Assembly: GCF_018905915.1 (NCBI RefSeq)
Contig: NZ_CP064782.1
Location: 3,038,001 to 3,102,000 of the forward strand
Direction: 5' to 3'
DNA length: 64,000 bases
From: Azospira inquinata
GTDB lineage: Bacteria; Pseudomonadota; Gammaproteobacteria; Burkholderiales; Rhodocyclaceae
Shown: in pieces, positions 45,381 to 54,158 of the stretch
Layout: the number at the start of each line of letters is the position of its first letter
Position numbering within the stretch: the stretch's first letter is position 1
Position numbers and translations under genes: made by a program
Notes under the pieces: generated by a model
What the model was told of the DNA's origin: nothing
Databases searched by the model: none
The model's input: only the letters and a program-made list of their open reading frames with translations

Positions 45381-46622
45381 ATGCCTTCCCTGGATGCCCT
45401 GGATATCCTGAAAACCCCGGTCTGGCTGGTCGCCCCCCAGCCGGAAGAACTGGTCTTTGCCAACGGTGCTGCTCGCCAACTGACCGGGGAAGCCACCCTG
45501 GAACGCCTGCGCCACGGCGCCTACTCGGCCCACGCCCAGCGCATTTTGACCGCCTACCTGCCAGCCCTGGCGGGGGACGAGCAGGTTGTGGAAATTCTCA
45601 CCGTGGCCCGCCACGGGCGACCGGGGCCGATCAGTTGCCGCCTTTCCCTGACCCGCAGCCAGGGTCGGGAGTTGATCGTTTTTGAGGGGCTCCACACGGA
45701 AGTCCCCGGGGTGCCCGGCGCCATGCCCCTCCTGGGGCGCTTGTGCACCCGGGAATATTGCCGGGACGAGCGGGGCTTTTACGAGCGCCTGTTCCGCACC
45801 AATACGGCGCCCATGCTCCTTATCGACCCCCAGGAGGATGGCCGCATTGTGGATGCCAATCAGGCGGCCGCTGGTTTCTACGGCTACACCCACGATCAGC
45901 TTTGCGCCCTGCACACCTGGGAAATCAACGTGCTGGGGCGGGAGGTGGTGCCCGTCATGCACGAGGTGGCCAAGCTGCCCGGAGGCCACAAACCCCTCAA
46001 TTTCGAGCACCGCCTGGCGGACGGCAGCACCCGCCATGTCCAGACCTATGCCGGGCCTTTGGAACTGGACGGGCGGCGTCTGATGCTCTGCATCATCCAT
46101 GACATTACGGAACAAAAGCGCCTGGAACAGGAACTGGAACGGGCCGCCCTGCGGGACGCTCTGACCGGCCTGGGCAATCGGCGCCAGTTTCTCCAGCTGG
46201 TGGATCAGGCCCTGTCCCACAGCCGCCGCTACCATGAGGCCTTCAGCCTGCTCCTGGTGGATGCGGATAATTTCAAGGGCATCAACGACGGTCACGGCCA
46301 TGACATCGGCGACGAAGTGCTGAAGCTCCTGGCCCACACCCTGGAAGCCCGGACCCGGGAAAGCGATGCGGTGTGCCGCTGGGGCGGGGAGGAATTCGTG
46401 GTCTTTCTCCCCCATACGGACCTGGTGGGGGCCCAGGAACTGGCCGAGGGGGTGCGTGCCGCGGTGGAGTGCCTGGTCCGCCCCGATCTACCTCCCCTGA
46501 CCGTGAGTATTGGGGTCGCCCAGTATCGGGCCGACGAAGACGCCACCAGCCTCTTTAAACGAATGGACGAGGCCCTCTACCGGGCCAAGGCCGGGGGGCG
46601 GAACCGGATTCAGGCCTCCTAG
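45381..46622 (+). CDS. diguanylate cyclase with PAS domains (GGEEF)
   Basis: A 413-residue soluble c-di-GMP synthase. A first PAS-like domain at about 5-110 (LKTPVWLVAPQPEELVFANGAARQLTGE), a second PAS at about 130-250 (FRTNTAPMLLIDPQEDGRIVDANQAAAGFYGYTHDQL), then GGDEF from about 255 with the active variant GGEEF in RWGGEEFVVFLP. No membrane segment. The chosen ATG has no clear ribosome site. The gene is preceded by an AT-rich region with repeated CCCTATTGG elements that may control it. It converges with the ferric-reductase-like gene, 93 bases apart. Confidence 0.9.
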   Translation: MPSLDALDILKTPVWLVAPQPEELVFANGAARQLTGEATLERLRHGAYSAHAQRILTAYLPALAGDEQVVEILTVARHGRPGPISCRLSLTRSQGRELIVFEGLHTEVPGVPGAMPLLGRLCTREYCRDERGFYERLFRTNTAPMLLIDPQEDGRIVDANQAAAGFYGYTHDQLCALHTWEINVLGREVVPVMHEVAKLPGGHKPLNFEHRLADGSTRHVQTYAGPLELDGRRLMLCIIHDITEQKRLEQELERAALRDALTGLGNRRQFLQLVDQALSHSRRYHEAFSLLLVDADNFKGINDGHGHDIGDEVLKLLAHTLEARTRESDAVCRWGGEEFVVFLPHTDLVGAQELAEGVRAAVECLVRPDLPPLTVSIGVAQYRADEDATSLFKRMDEALYRAKAGGRNRIQAS

Positions 46623-46715
46623 TCACCGGACGGCCTGGACCGGAGGGACGCACCTCGGAGGAACCACCCCGGTTTCCCCCGGGGGGCGGTGACAACCCGG
46701 GGCCCGGCAGCCCTT

Positions 46716-48047
46716 TTAGCGCATGGCAAACAATTCCTGGTGGAAGCATCCGGCGGCCAGACCCCGGCCCCTCAGACCCGTTTCCATGGCCCGGCCAAAA
46801 GCCTGGGGCCCGCAGAACCACACTTCCGCCTGCTGCCAGTCCGGCACCACCTGACAGAGCCGTTCCACATCCAGACGCCCATCCCGTTGCTCCCAAAGCA
46901 GATGGAGCTTGACTCCGGCCTGGGCTGCTGCCCGGGTGAGCCGCTCCACGGCGCTGGCGTCATAGGTGGCGGTGGCGTGGAAGAGGTCGATTTCCGAAGG
47001 CTTTGGGGCGGAGCCGAGGGCGTCCAGCCGGGCCAGGAAGGGGGTGATGCCGATACCGGCGCCGATCCAGATCTGGCGCGGTTTGCCGCCGAAGGTGAAT
47101 TGACCGTAGGGGCCTTCCACCCGCACCGGGTCGCCCACGGCCAGTTCCTGGGGCAGGCGCCGGGTGTAGTCCCCCAGAGCCTTGATCATGAAGCGTAAGC
47201 GCCCATCCCCGTGCCAGGCGGAGCTAATGGTGAAGGGATGGGCCCCTTCTTCATGGTGAAAGGTGAGATAGGCGAACTGACCCGCCTGATGGCCCGGCCA
47301 GCCCTGGGGAACCTGGATTTCCAGACTCAGGACGCCACTTTCCGGATGTACTTCCCGGGCCAGGATTTTGCCCGTGACGGGGCGCCGTCCGGCCCGGCGG
47401 CCGAACAGGGTGAGGAAGGCGGCTACCGTGCCCAGGGTTAGCAACAGGGCCATGATCAGGCCCACCGGGCCGCTCCAGTAGTCAGCCTTGAGCAGTACCA
47501 CGCTGTGGAAGACCAGGGCCAGGTACACCAGGGGGAAAAGCCGGTGGGTCTGGAAAAAGCGCCGGTAGGGGAAGTATTTCACCAGGGCCAGGATCATGAG
47601 CAGGGCGGCGGCGTAAAAGGCCCATTCCCCCACCTGTTCCGCCGGGCCGTGGAGGTGTTGCAGCACCTGCTGCCAGGAGCCGTCGGGTAGAGGGGGGCGG
47701 CCATGGCGGGCGGGCCGGGTGAGCCAGCCCAGACCTACCAGCCATTTGGGGCCCTGGGCCAGAAGCCAGTGCCCCAGAGAGAGCACCAGGGCGCTGATGC
47801 CCAGCCATTTATGCAGGCGATAGAGCTTGTCCAGACCGCCCAGGCGTCGTTCCAGGAAAAGGGGGCGGACGGCCAGAATCATGGCCAGGCTCATGACCCC
47901 CATGAGTACCACGCCGCTGGCCTGCATGAGGAGTTTGCGCCAGGCGAAAAAGTCCCCCAGTTGGGAGAAGTCGGGCTGGTCGGTGATCCACCAGGCCAGG
48001 AAGAGTACGGTCAGGGCAGCCCAAAAGCTGCGGGTCAGGGTTTTCAT
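46716..48047 (-). CDS. ferric-reductase-like transmembrane flavoprotein
   Basis: A 443-residue inner-membrane oxidoreductase of the ferric reductase/NADPH oxidase type. Six to seven membrane helices fill residues 1-215, with His residues for two b hemes (LYRLHKWLGISALVLSLGHWL and QTHRLFPLVYLALVFHSVV). A ferredoxin-reductase-type FAD domain follows (HPFTISSAWHGDG near 275 for FAD) and an NAD(P)H domain with GAGIGITPFLARL and the C-terminal VWFCGPQAFG. It could move electrons from NAD(P)H across the membrane to an unknown acceptor, such as iron or a quinone. It is divergent from a MarR regulator; a palindrome between them (48093-48110) is a likely operator. Confidence 0.9.
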   Translation of the reverse strand: MKTLTRSFWAALTVLFLAWWITDQPDFSQLGDFFAWRKLLMQASGVVLMGVMSLAMILAVRPLFLERRLGGLDKLYRLHKWLGISALVLSLGHWLLAQGPKWLVGLGWLTRPARHGRPPLPDGSWQQVLQHLHGPAEQVGEWAFYAAALLMILALVKYFPYRRFFQTHRLFPLVYLALVFHSVVLLKADYWSGPVGLIMALLLTLGTVAAFLTLFGRRAGRRPVTGKILAREVHPESGVLSLEIQVPQGWPGHQAGQFAYLTFHHEEGAHPFTISSAWHGDGRLRFMIKALGDYTRRLPQELAVGDPVRVEGPYGQFTFGGKPRQIWIGAGIGITPFLARLDALGSAPKPSEIDLFHATATYDASAVERLTRAAAQAGVKLHLLWEQRDGRLDVERLCQVVPDWQQAEVWFCGPQAFGRAMETGLRGRGLAAGCFHQELFAMR

Positions 48048-48092
48048 GGCAAAGCCTCTTGCGTTAAGTCTGAGGTCAGCCTAGTGTCCTAA

Positions 48093-48110
48093 TATCTTTC
48101 TCGCAAGATA
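48093..48110. promoter_or_regulatory. putative MarR operator (18-bp palindrome)
   Basis: TATCTTTCTCGCAAGATA: arms TATCTT and AAGATA with a 6-base centre, midway between the divergent ferric-reductase and marR genes. Size and symmetry fit MarR-family operators. Confidence 0.6.
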
Positions 48111-48187
48111 ATTTGCAGAACCTTACACCCCCCTACATTTCTTTGTAATCGGTGACAAAAACCAGGAAAGAAGGGGGCGGAGCCGCC

Positions 48188-48724
48188 ATGGAAAACCAAC
48201 CAAGCCTCGCTCACCATACCTGGGACTCTTCCCTGGACCCCCTGGCGGTGCCCCTGTTCCTTACCCTGCAATGGGCCCAGGGTCAGTCCCTGGCCCGCAT
48301 GGGGCCCCTGTTGGCGAAACACGGCCTGAGTCAGGCGGAATTGGATGTGCTGGCCACCCTACGTAACGGGGGGCAGGAGAAGGACGGGAGCAGGGGGGAA
48401 GGGCGCTTTGAACTGACCCCCTCCCGGATTCAGGCCCGCATGCTCATTACCTCCGGTGGCCTGACCAAGGTGCTGGCCCAGCTGGAGCGGCGGGAGCTGG
48501 TTTCCCGCTCCCGTCAGGAGGGGGATCTGCGGGTAAAGCCCGTGTCTCTTACCCCCGCGGGACGGGCGCTAGTGGAAGCCGCCATGGCGGATCTGGTGGC
48601 GGCGACCGGAGCCTGGATGCGCCACGCCCTGAGTTCGGAAGAGATGGTCCGGCTGCAAACCCTGCTGGCCCGGCTGGCGGGAATGGGGCCCGCCCGGGAA
48701 ACGGGGGACGACTCCCGGGAATAG
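48188..48724 (+). CDS. MarR-family transcriptional regulator
   Basis: A 178-residue winged-helix regulator. The DNA-binding part runs LSQAELDVLATLRNGG, LTPSRIQARMLITSGGLTKVLAQLERRELVSRSRQEGDLRVKPVSLTPAGRALV, the classic MarR helix-turn-helix plus wing. It probably represses itself and the divergent ferric-reductase gene through the palindrome at 48093-48110. Many MarR proteins respond to phenolics or oxidants; the Cys content here is nil in the visible sensing part, so a ligand rather than thiol oxidation is more likely. The ATG at 48188 has GGAG 5 bases upstream; an upstream GTG at 48152 is less likely. A short Gly/Glu-rich insert precedes the recognition helix. Confidence 0.88.
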   Translation: MENQPSLAHHTWDSSLDPLAVPLFLTLQWAQGQSLARMGPLLAKHGLSQAELDVLATLRNGGQEKDGSRGEGRFELTPSRIQARMLITSGGLTKVLAQLERRELVSRSRQEGDLRVKPVSLTPAGRALVEAAMADLVAATGAWMRHALSSEEMVRLQTLLARLAGMGPARETGDDSRE

Positions 48725-48882
48725 GGGCGTTCGCCTTTCTAGGGGGCGCAGGACGATGGGCTAAATGCCGTCACCCCTGCTAAGGGGGGGGCTAGGAAAC
48801 ATAGGGAAAAGCGTGGCACGAGGGCCCGTGGGACATCCCAGGGGCTTCAGCCACGCCCCTTTCCCCTTGCCTAAATGCGGCT

Positions 48883-49737
48883 TCAGACCACCACCAGGCT
48901 CTGCCGGCCCCACCAGGTTTCCCCCGGGGCCAGTTCGATGGGCTGGGCTACGGCGGCGGCTTCCACGCAAAGCATGTAGCGAAAGCCGCTGGGAGGCATG
49001 TCGTCCATGGCCCCGCACTTTTCTTCCCAGGGATTCCACACCACCAGATCGGGGAAGCCTTCCGCGTAAATGCCCAGGGTCCGGTCCCCGTCTTGCAGCA
49101 TCAGGGGCTTGGTTATGCCCGGATAGAGCCGGTCCACCTCTTCTTCCACCTGAAGCTCCGTGCCCGTATCCCGGTATTCCTGGAGGTCGCACCGGTCCAG
49201 GTAGGTGGCGCCGTGAAGCCCGGTGAGGGTGCTTTCTTCCACCTCTTTGACCTTGAGGTAGGTGTGCAGGGCGGCGGTGAAGCTGAAGGGTTCTCCCTCT
49301 TCCTGGTCCGGGTTTTCCACTTCCAGTTCCATGTCCAGGCGCTGGCCTTCCAGGGCTACGGTGAATTCGGCCTTGAAGGGATGGGCCCAGTAGCCGTAGC
49401 TCACCTCGTCCGCCTCCAGGGTAAAGACCGCCAGCACGGACTTACCGTCTTCCCGGAGTTCGCTGAGGCGCCAGGGCAGGAGCCGGGCGAAGCCGTGACG
49501 GTGGAAGGGGCCGGTGTCGGCGAACTGGGGAAAGATAATGGGCACGCCGCCCCGGATGGCCATTTCCGGCTCAAAAAAGGAATCTGGGCTGAGATAGAGC
49601 TGTTCCTTGCCCCCGGCGGGAATCCAGGACACCAGCTGGGCGCCCTGGCGAGTAATGACGGCCTTGGCCCCGTCCGGGGATTGGAGATGGACGGCCTCCA
49701 GGCCATTGAAATCGGTGTAATCGGGTAATTCGGTCAT
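48883..49737 (-). CDS. D-hexose-6-phosphate mutarotase (YeaD family)
   Basis: A 284-residue aldose-1-epimerase-like enzyme that interconverts alpha and beta anomers of glucose-6-phosphate and similar sugars. The N-terminal IPAGGKEQLYLSP and GGVPIIFPQFADTGPFHRHGFAR (catalytic His near residue 80), the LHTYLKV strand, VVWNPW and C-terminal LAPGETWWGRQSL are diagnostic. Cytosolic. The start ATG is at 49737. It lies alone on the minus strand between marR and the yqhD terminator. No odd features. Confidence 0.92.
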   Translation of the reverse strand: MTELPDYTDFNGLEAVHLQSPDGAKAVITRQGAQLVSWIPAGGKEQLYLSPDSFFEPEMAIRGGVPIIFPQFADTGPFHRHGFARLLPWRLSELREDGKSVLAVFTLEADEVSYGYWAHPFKAEFTVALEGQRLDMELEVENPDQEEGEPFSFTAALHTYLKVKEVEESTLTGLHGATYLDRCDLQEYRDTGTELQVEEEVDRLYPGITKPLMLQDGDRTLGIYAEGFPDLVVWNPWEEKCGAMDDMPPSGFRYMLCVEAAAVAQPIELAPGETWWGRQSLVVV

Positions 49738-49830
49738 AACGGGCGATCAGAGGGGATAGGGGTGGCTGGGCCGGGCGGGCATTTTACCCCGAGCCGGGCC
49801 GGACCATGGGGCCTGGCCCCGGGGAAACGG

Positions 49831-49854
49831 AAAACGCCGGGGAAACTCCCGGCG
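49831..49854 (-). terminator. putative terminator of yqhD
   Basis: CGCCGGG (49835-49841) pairs with CCCGGCG (49848-49854). On the minus strand four T follow. It lies about 50 bases after the yqhD stop; a second GC-rich stem (CCCGGGGC/CCCCGGG) lies nearer. Confidence 0.6.
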
Positions 49855-49904
49855 CCATGGGGAGGAACCCGGGGCGGCCCCGGGCTCCGGCGATGGAATG
49901 GGGC

Positions 49905-51062
49905 TTAGAGGCTCCGTTCCAGCACCCGGCGGCTCACTTCCGGCGTCACTTCCCGGGTTTCCCCCAGGGCCGTCATGCCGTGGGTTTGCAACTGGGCGAT
50001 GACCTGATCCACCCCATCCTGGCCCACTCCGTAATCCGCCAGGCGGGTTTTGGTGCCCATGGCCTCAAAGAATTCCCGGGTTTTGGCGATGGCGGCGTCA
50101 ATACGGGCAGCCACGCTACCTTCCCGAATACCCCAGACCCGTTCCCCGTACTGGAGCAGCTTGGCTTCCTTGGCCTGGCGCCGTTCATCCATCATGGCGG
50201 GCAGCACCACCGCCAGGGTCTGGCCGTGATCCATGCCGTAAAGGGCGGTGAGTTCATGGCCGATCATGTGGGTGGCCCAGTCCTGGGGCACGCCGCAGGC
50301 GATGAGGCCGTTCAGGGCCAGGGTGGCGGTCCACATCACATTGGCCCGGATGTCGTAATCCTGGGGATTGGCCAGGGCCTGGGGCCCGATTTCCACCAGG
50401 GTTTGCAGCAGGCTTTCGGCAAAGCGGTCCTGGACCGGGGAATTCACCGGGTAGGTCAGGTACTGCTCCATGACATGGACGAAGGCATCCACCACCCCAT
50501 TGGCAATCTGGCGGGGAGGCAGGGTAAAGGTCTTGGTGGGGTCCAGCACGGAAAAGCGGGGATAAACGGCGGGGTGGAGGAAGGGCAGCTTGGCTTTTAG
50601 CTCCTTGCGAGTTACCACCGCCCCGTTGTTCATTTCCGAGCCGGTGGCAGGCAGGGTCAGCACGGTGCCCAGGGGCAGGGCGCCGGTGACCTTGGCGCCA
50701 TGGCTGGTGAGAATTTCCCAGGGATCGCCCGCGTAGCAGGCAGCGGCGGCGATGAATTTGGTGCCGTCAATCACCGAACCGCCCCCCACGGCCAGGAGGA
50801 AGTCGATTTTTTCCCGACGCACCAGTTCCACGGCGGGCAGCAGGGTTTCATAGGCCGGATTGGGTTCGATACCGGAAAATTCCAGCACATGGCGCTGACC
50901 CAGGGCGGCTTTGACCTCGTCCAGGGTGCCGTTTTTGCGCACGCTGCCGCCGCCGTAGGTGATCAGGACCCGGGCGTTCGCGGGGACCTGCTTGTCCAGG
51001 TCGGCGATGCGGCCTTTGCCGAAAATGATGTGGGTGGGGTTGTAATAGTCGAAGTTCTGCAT
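49905..51062 (-). CDS. yqhD: iron-containing alcohol dehydrogenase / aldehyde reductase YqhD
   Basis: A 385-residue group III alcohol dehydrogenase. YqhD uses NADPH to reduce reactive aldehydes such as glyoxals and furfural. The family start MQNFDYYNPTHIIFGKG, the NADP-binding GGGS at VLITYGGGSVRKNG and LLAVGGGSVIDG, and metal ligands in GVVDAFVHVMEQY (Asp, His) and HMIGHELTALYGMDHGQ (two His) are all present. The frame is open far upstream, but the ATG at 51062 with AGGAGA is the real start. It lies 50 bases after a TetR regulator on the same strand, so the two are probably one operon, with expression released when the regulator senses an aldehyde or electrophile. Confidence 0.94.
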   Translation of the reverse strand: MQNFDYYNPTHIIFGKGRIADLDKQVPANARVLITYGGGSVRKNGTLDEVKAALGQRHVLEFSGIEPNPAYETLLPAVELVRREKIDFLLAVGGGSVIDGTKFIAAAACYAGDPWEILTSHGAKVTGALPLGTVLTLPATGSEMNNGAVVTRKELKAKLPFLHPAVYPRFSVLDPTKTFTLPPRQIANGVVDAFVHVMEQYLTYPVNSPVQDRFAESLLQTLVEIGPQALANPQDYDIRANVMWTATLALNGLIACGVPQDWATHMIGHELTALYGMDHGQTLAVVLPAMMDERRQAKEAKLLQYGERVWGIREGSVAARIDAAIAKTREFFEAMGTKTRLADYGVGQDGVDQVIAQLQTHGMTALGETREVTPEVSRRVLERSL

Positions 51063-51112
51063 GGCAGTCTCCTGTAGGGGGAAAGGGGCGGACCGCAGGG
51101 CGGTCCGGAAAG

Positions 51113-51718
51113 CTAAGCCTGGGTCGGAGGAAGACCCAGGCGGGAACGGGTAAGGGCCATGGCCTGGTCCAGGGCGCTTGCATCCAGGCGTAGCTTGGTG
51201 AGCAGGCTGGCGCCCAGCCACAGGGCGTAAAGCTCCAGGGCGGTGGCCGAGGGATTTGCCAGGGCGGGCAGGGAACCATCTTTTTGCCCGGTGGCCAGGG
51301 CTTCCGCCAGGCGGGCTATGATGCGCCGGGTGCCCTGATCCAGGGCTTCCCGCATGGCCACGGACAGGTCGGCTACCTCGGCGGACAGCTTTACCACCAG
51401 ACATTGTTCCTCGGCCCGGCAGCCTCCCTGGTGGCGGCGCCAGCTTTCCCAGTAGTCCAGCAGGCCGGTGGCGGCCTGGGGGGTGGTCAGCAGCCGGTCC
51501 AGGTCGGCCAGATAGCGGTCGAAATACCGCTCCAGCAGGGCGGTGCCGAACTGTTCCTTGGAGCGGAAGTAATGGTAGAAGGAGCCCTTGGGCACCTGGG
51601 CGCTGCCCAGGATTTCCGCCAGTCCCACGGCGGCGAAACCTTTGCCCAGAATAATGGCTTCCCCTATTTCCAGAATGTGCTCCCGGGTGTCCGGGTGGGG
51701 GAGGGATGAAGTATTCAT
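51113..51718 (-). CDS. TetR-family regulator of the yqhD operon
   Basis: A 201-residue TetR/AcrR regulator. The N-terminal helix-turn-helix reads ILEIGEAIILGKGFAAVGLAEILGSAQVPKGSFYHYFRSKEQF, and the C-terminal all-helical ligand domain holds a CRAEEQCLVV segment with two cysteines (near residues 106 and 112) that could sense electrophiles, as in the related NemR group. It is followed by yqhD after 50 bases and probably represses both genes through the inverted repeats just upstream (51727-51754). The ATG at 51718 is taken over a GTG at 51724; neither has a strong ribosome site. Confidence 0.88.
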   Translation of the reverse strand: MNTSSLPHPDTREHILEIGEAIILGKGFAAVGLAEILGSAQVPKGSFYHYFRSKEQFGTALLERYFDRYLADLDRLLTTPQAATGLLDYWESWRRHQGGCRAEEQCLVVKLSAEVADLSVAMREALDQGTRRIIARLAEALATGQKDGSLPALANPSATALELYALWLGASLLTKLRLDASALDQAMALTRSRLGLPPTQA

Positions 51719-51726
51719 GGGCACCA

Positions 51727-51754
51727 GTCTAAATAAAATTAGACCGGTCGTCTA
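51727..51754. promoter_or_regulatory. overlapping TetR operators before tetR-yqhD
   Basis: Two inverted repeats share bases: GTCTAA-N6-TTAGAC (51727-51744) and TAGAC-CGGTC-GTCTA (51740-51754). They begin 8 bases before the tetR start codon. The TAGACC-GGTC pattern resembles boxes known for NemR/LmrA-type TetR regulators. Confidence 0.65.
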
Positions 51755-51866
51755 GTAAACAAAAAGGGGCTCGCTTGCTGGGGTGCTCACGCCCGCCCCC
51801 TTCTCTGATGTTGGCTGGGAAGGGGCCGATGAGACTCTGGCCTTCTGGAGAGAAGCCGGGGCCGAA

Positions 51867-52646
51867 CTAAGGCTGGGAGCGGAAAAACTGGCTGGGAGGA
51901 ACGCCGAAGGCCCGCTTGAACATGGCGGTAAAGGCGCTGGGGCTGGCGTAGCCCAGTTCATTGGCGATCTGGGCCAGGGGCAGGTTCTGGGCCACCAGGG
52001 TGGCGGCCCGGGAGAGGCGCAGTTGCTGGCGCCAGAGCCCGAAGCTCATGCCCAGTTCGCTTTGAAACAGCCGGTTCAGGGTGCGGGGGCTGGCCCCCAC
52101 CTGGGCGGCCCAGTCCGCCAGGGGGCGTTCCGTGGCCGGATTTTCCAGGAGGGCGTCGCAGAGGGCCTTGAGGCGCCGGTCCCGGGGCATGGGCAGCCCC
52201 AGGGCCAGGGGCTGGGCTTGGCGCAGCTCCTCCAGGAGCAGGGTCTGGATCATGGTGCGGCGGGGCTCTTCCGGGGGCGGTGTGGTTACCAGGGCCTCGC
52301 TCAACGCCCCCAGCAGATGGGAGACGGCCACCACCTTGCAGGTTTTTTCCGGCAGGGGGGATTTGGCCCCATCCACGTACAGGGTGCGCAACTCCACTTC
52401 CCCCAGGGTCACCAGATGGTGCACCACCCCGGCGGGAATCCAGATGGCCCGGTAGGGCGGGACGATCCAGGCCGTATCTTCCGTGGAGAGCCGGATGGTG
52501 CCCGCCACCGGATAGGCGAACTGGCCCCAGGGGTGGCTGTGCCAGGGAATTTCCATATCCGCCGCCCCCTGGCGGAGATTGACCGTGACCGGGTCTTCCG
52601 GGCTGGGGGGGCGACGATGGAGATTGGGGAAGGTTTGGCGGGCCAT
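51867..52646 (-). CDS. AraC-family regulator with cupin-type sensor domain
   Basis: A 259-residue transcription regulator. The N-terminal cupin-like sensor (MEIPWHSHPWGQFAYPVAGTIRLS, then PPYRAIWIPAGVVHHLVTLGEV) is of the type found in NimR/YdeC-like AraC proteins. The C-terminus has two helix-turn-helix motifs, VGASPRTLNRLFQSELGMSFGLWRQQLRL and ANELGYASPSAFTAMFKRAFG. The ATG at 52646 is used; the frame is open upstream into the divergent MFS gene as antisense shadow. Regulators of this subgroup usually control the divergent MFS exporter, which is the case here (start codons 129 bases apart). Inducer unknown. Confidence 0.9.
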   Translation of the reverse strand: MARQTFPNLHRRPPSPEDPVTVNLRQGAADMEIPWHSHPWGQFAYPVAGTIRLSTEDTAWIVPPYRAIWIPAGVVHHLVTLGEVELRTLYVDGAKSPLPEKTCKVVAVSHLLGALSEALVTTPPPEEPRRTMIQTLLLEELRQAQPLALGLPMPRDRRLKALCDALLENPATERPLADWAAQVGASPRTLNRLFQSELGMSFGLWRQQLRLSRAATLVAQNLPLAQIANELGYASPSAFTAMFKRAFGVPPSQFFRSQP

Positions 52647-52775
52647 GGCACTGGATTTGGCGTGGATGCGATAATTATTGTCCAATTGCTTTGTTTTTGC
52701 CAAGCCTTTCCCAGGTAGCATAGACGGGTCAAGAAAAGGGCTTTTTTGCCCTGGGCCGATTACGAGGATAGATCC

Positions 52776-54014
52776 ATGACCGCTGCTGTTGCCGCTTCCG
52801 CCAACGACGCCCCGGAGGGGCGCCGGGACGGGGGCATTATCGCCGTGGTGGGCTTTGCCCACGGGGTTTCCCACTTTTTCCACCTGCTGTTGGCGCCCCT
52901 GTTTCCCTGGCTGATGAAGGATTTCTCCCTCAGCTTTACCCAGATCGGGGTAACCATGACCCTGTTTTTTGTGGTCTCCGGCTGCGGTCAGGCTCTGGCT
53001 GGCTTTGCCGTGGACCGCTGGGGTGCCCGGCGGGTGCTGTTCTGCGGGGTGGGCAGCCTGATTGCCGCTGGTCTGGTACTGGCGGCGGCCCCCGGAGTCT
53101 GGGCCCTGTTTCTTTCTGCGGCCCTGGCGGGGGCAGGGAATGCGGTTTTTCACCCCTGTGACTTCACCCTGCTGAACCGGCGGGTGTCCCCGGCCCGGTT
53201 GGGTCACGCCTTTTCCATCCACGGCCTGTCCGGCAACCTGGGCTGGGCGGCGGCCCCGGCCTTTATGACCGGGCTGGCCACCCTGGCGGGTTGGCGTATA
53301 GCGGCTCTGGGGGCGGCTCTGCTGGGAGTAGCGGTATTGGTGATTCTCTTCATCTGGCGGCGCCATCTGGCTACCCCGGCCCTGAGCCCGGAAGCGGCCA
53401 AGGCCGGCCAGGGGGATTCCCCCTTTGCCTTCCTCAAGGTGGGGGCGGTGTGGCTATGCTTTGGCTTTTTCTTTTTCACCACCGCGGCCTTTGGCGCCTT
53501 TCAGAATTTCGGTACCCCGGTGCTGGAGCGGGTCTACGGCCTATCCTTGGCCCTGGCCGCCTCGTCTTTGACCGCTTTCCTGCTGGGGGGCGCGGCGGGG
53601 ATCGGGGTCGGGGGCTTTTTCGCCGGGGGCACGGTGGCCCACGACCGGCGTATTGCCGCCCTGCTGGTGGTGGCGGCGCTCCTGGCCCTGGTGCTGGCCT
53701 CCGGTTGGATACCGCCCATGGCGGTGCTGCCCGTCATGGCGGCCATGGGCTTTTGCACCGGTCTGGCCGGGCCTTCCCGGGATTTGCTGGTGCGCCGGGC
53801 GGCGGCGGCCCGTTTCGGACACCAGGCCTATGGCCGGGTCTATGGCTTTGTCTATTCCGGCCTAGATTCCGGTCAGGCCCTGGCGCCCCTGCTGTTTGGC
53901 CCCTTCATGGACCGGGGGGCGTTTGCCGGGGTGCTGGTGGGGGTAGCCCTGTTCCAGGCCTGCGCCGTGTTTACCGCCTTGGGAGTGGGGCGGAATCAGG
54001 CCAAGGGGGGCTGA
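52776..54014 (+). CDS. major facilitator superfamily transporter
   Basis: A 412-residue inner-membrane transporter with about twelve helices. The first loop motif AGFAVDRWGARRVL and the N-terminal AHGVSHFFHLLLAPLFPWLMKDFSLSFTQIGV resemble fosmidomycin-resistance (Fsr)-like and related sugar/drug MFS proteins. Late in the chain, GPSRDLLVRRAA and YGRVYGFVYSGLDSGQALAPLLFG are typical of this group. The ATG at 52776 has GAGGAT upstream. It is divergent from an AraC regulator likely to control it; together they look like an efflux unit. The substrate is not evident. A strong terminator follows. Confidence 0.9.
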   Translation: MTAAVAASANDAPEGRRDGGIIAVVGFAHGVSHFFHLLLAPLFPWLMKDFSLSFTQIGVTMTLFFVVSGCGQALAGFAVDRWGARRVLFCGVGSLIAAGLVLAAAPGVWALFLSAALAGAGNAVFHPCDFTLLNRRVSPARLGHAFSIHGLSGNLGWAAAPAFMTGLATLAGWRIAALGAALLGVAVLVILFIWRRHLATPALSPEAAKAGQGDSPFAFLKVGAVWLCFGFFFFTTAAFGAFQNFGTPVLERVYGLSLALAASSLTAFLLGGAAGIGVGGFFAGGTVAHDRRIAALLVVAALLALVLASGWIPPMAVLPVMAAMGFCTGLAGPSRDLLVRRAAAARFGHQAYGRVYGFVYSGLDSGQALAPLLFGPFMDRGAFAGVLVGVALFQACAVFTALGVGRNQAKGG

Positions 54015-54042
54015 TGCTGGAATCCTCCGGAATCCAGTAGGC

Positions 54043-54071
54043 AAAAAGGGACGCCCAGGCGTCCCTTTTTT
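54043..54071 (+). terminator. intrinsic terminator of the MFS gene
   Basis: AAAAAGGGACGC pairs with GCGTCCCTTTTT around loop CCAG (54043-54070), followed by T. It can also act on minus-strand transcription from the phasin gene. Confidence 0.88.
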
Positions 54072-54158
54072 GTGGCCCTTACCCCTTGAAGCCATGGAGA
54101 GACAAGAAAAAGCCCCCGAAGGGGCGGAAAAGGAGGGTACAGCAAAGGGGGGGGCAGA

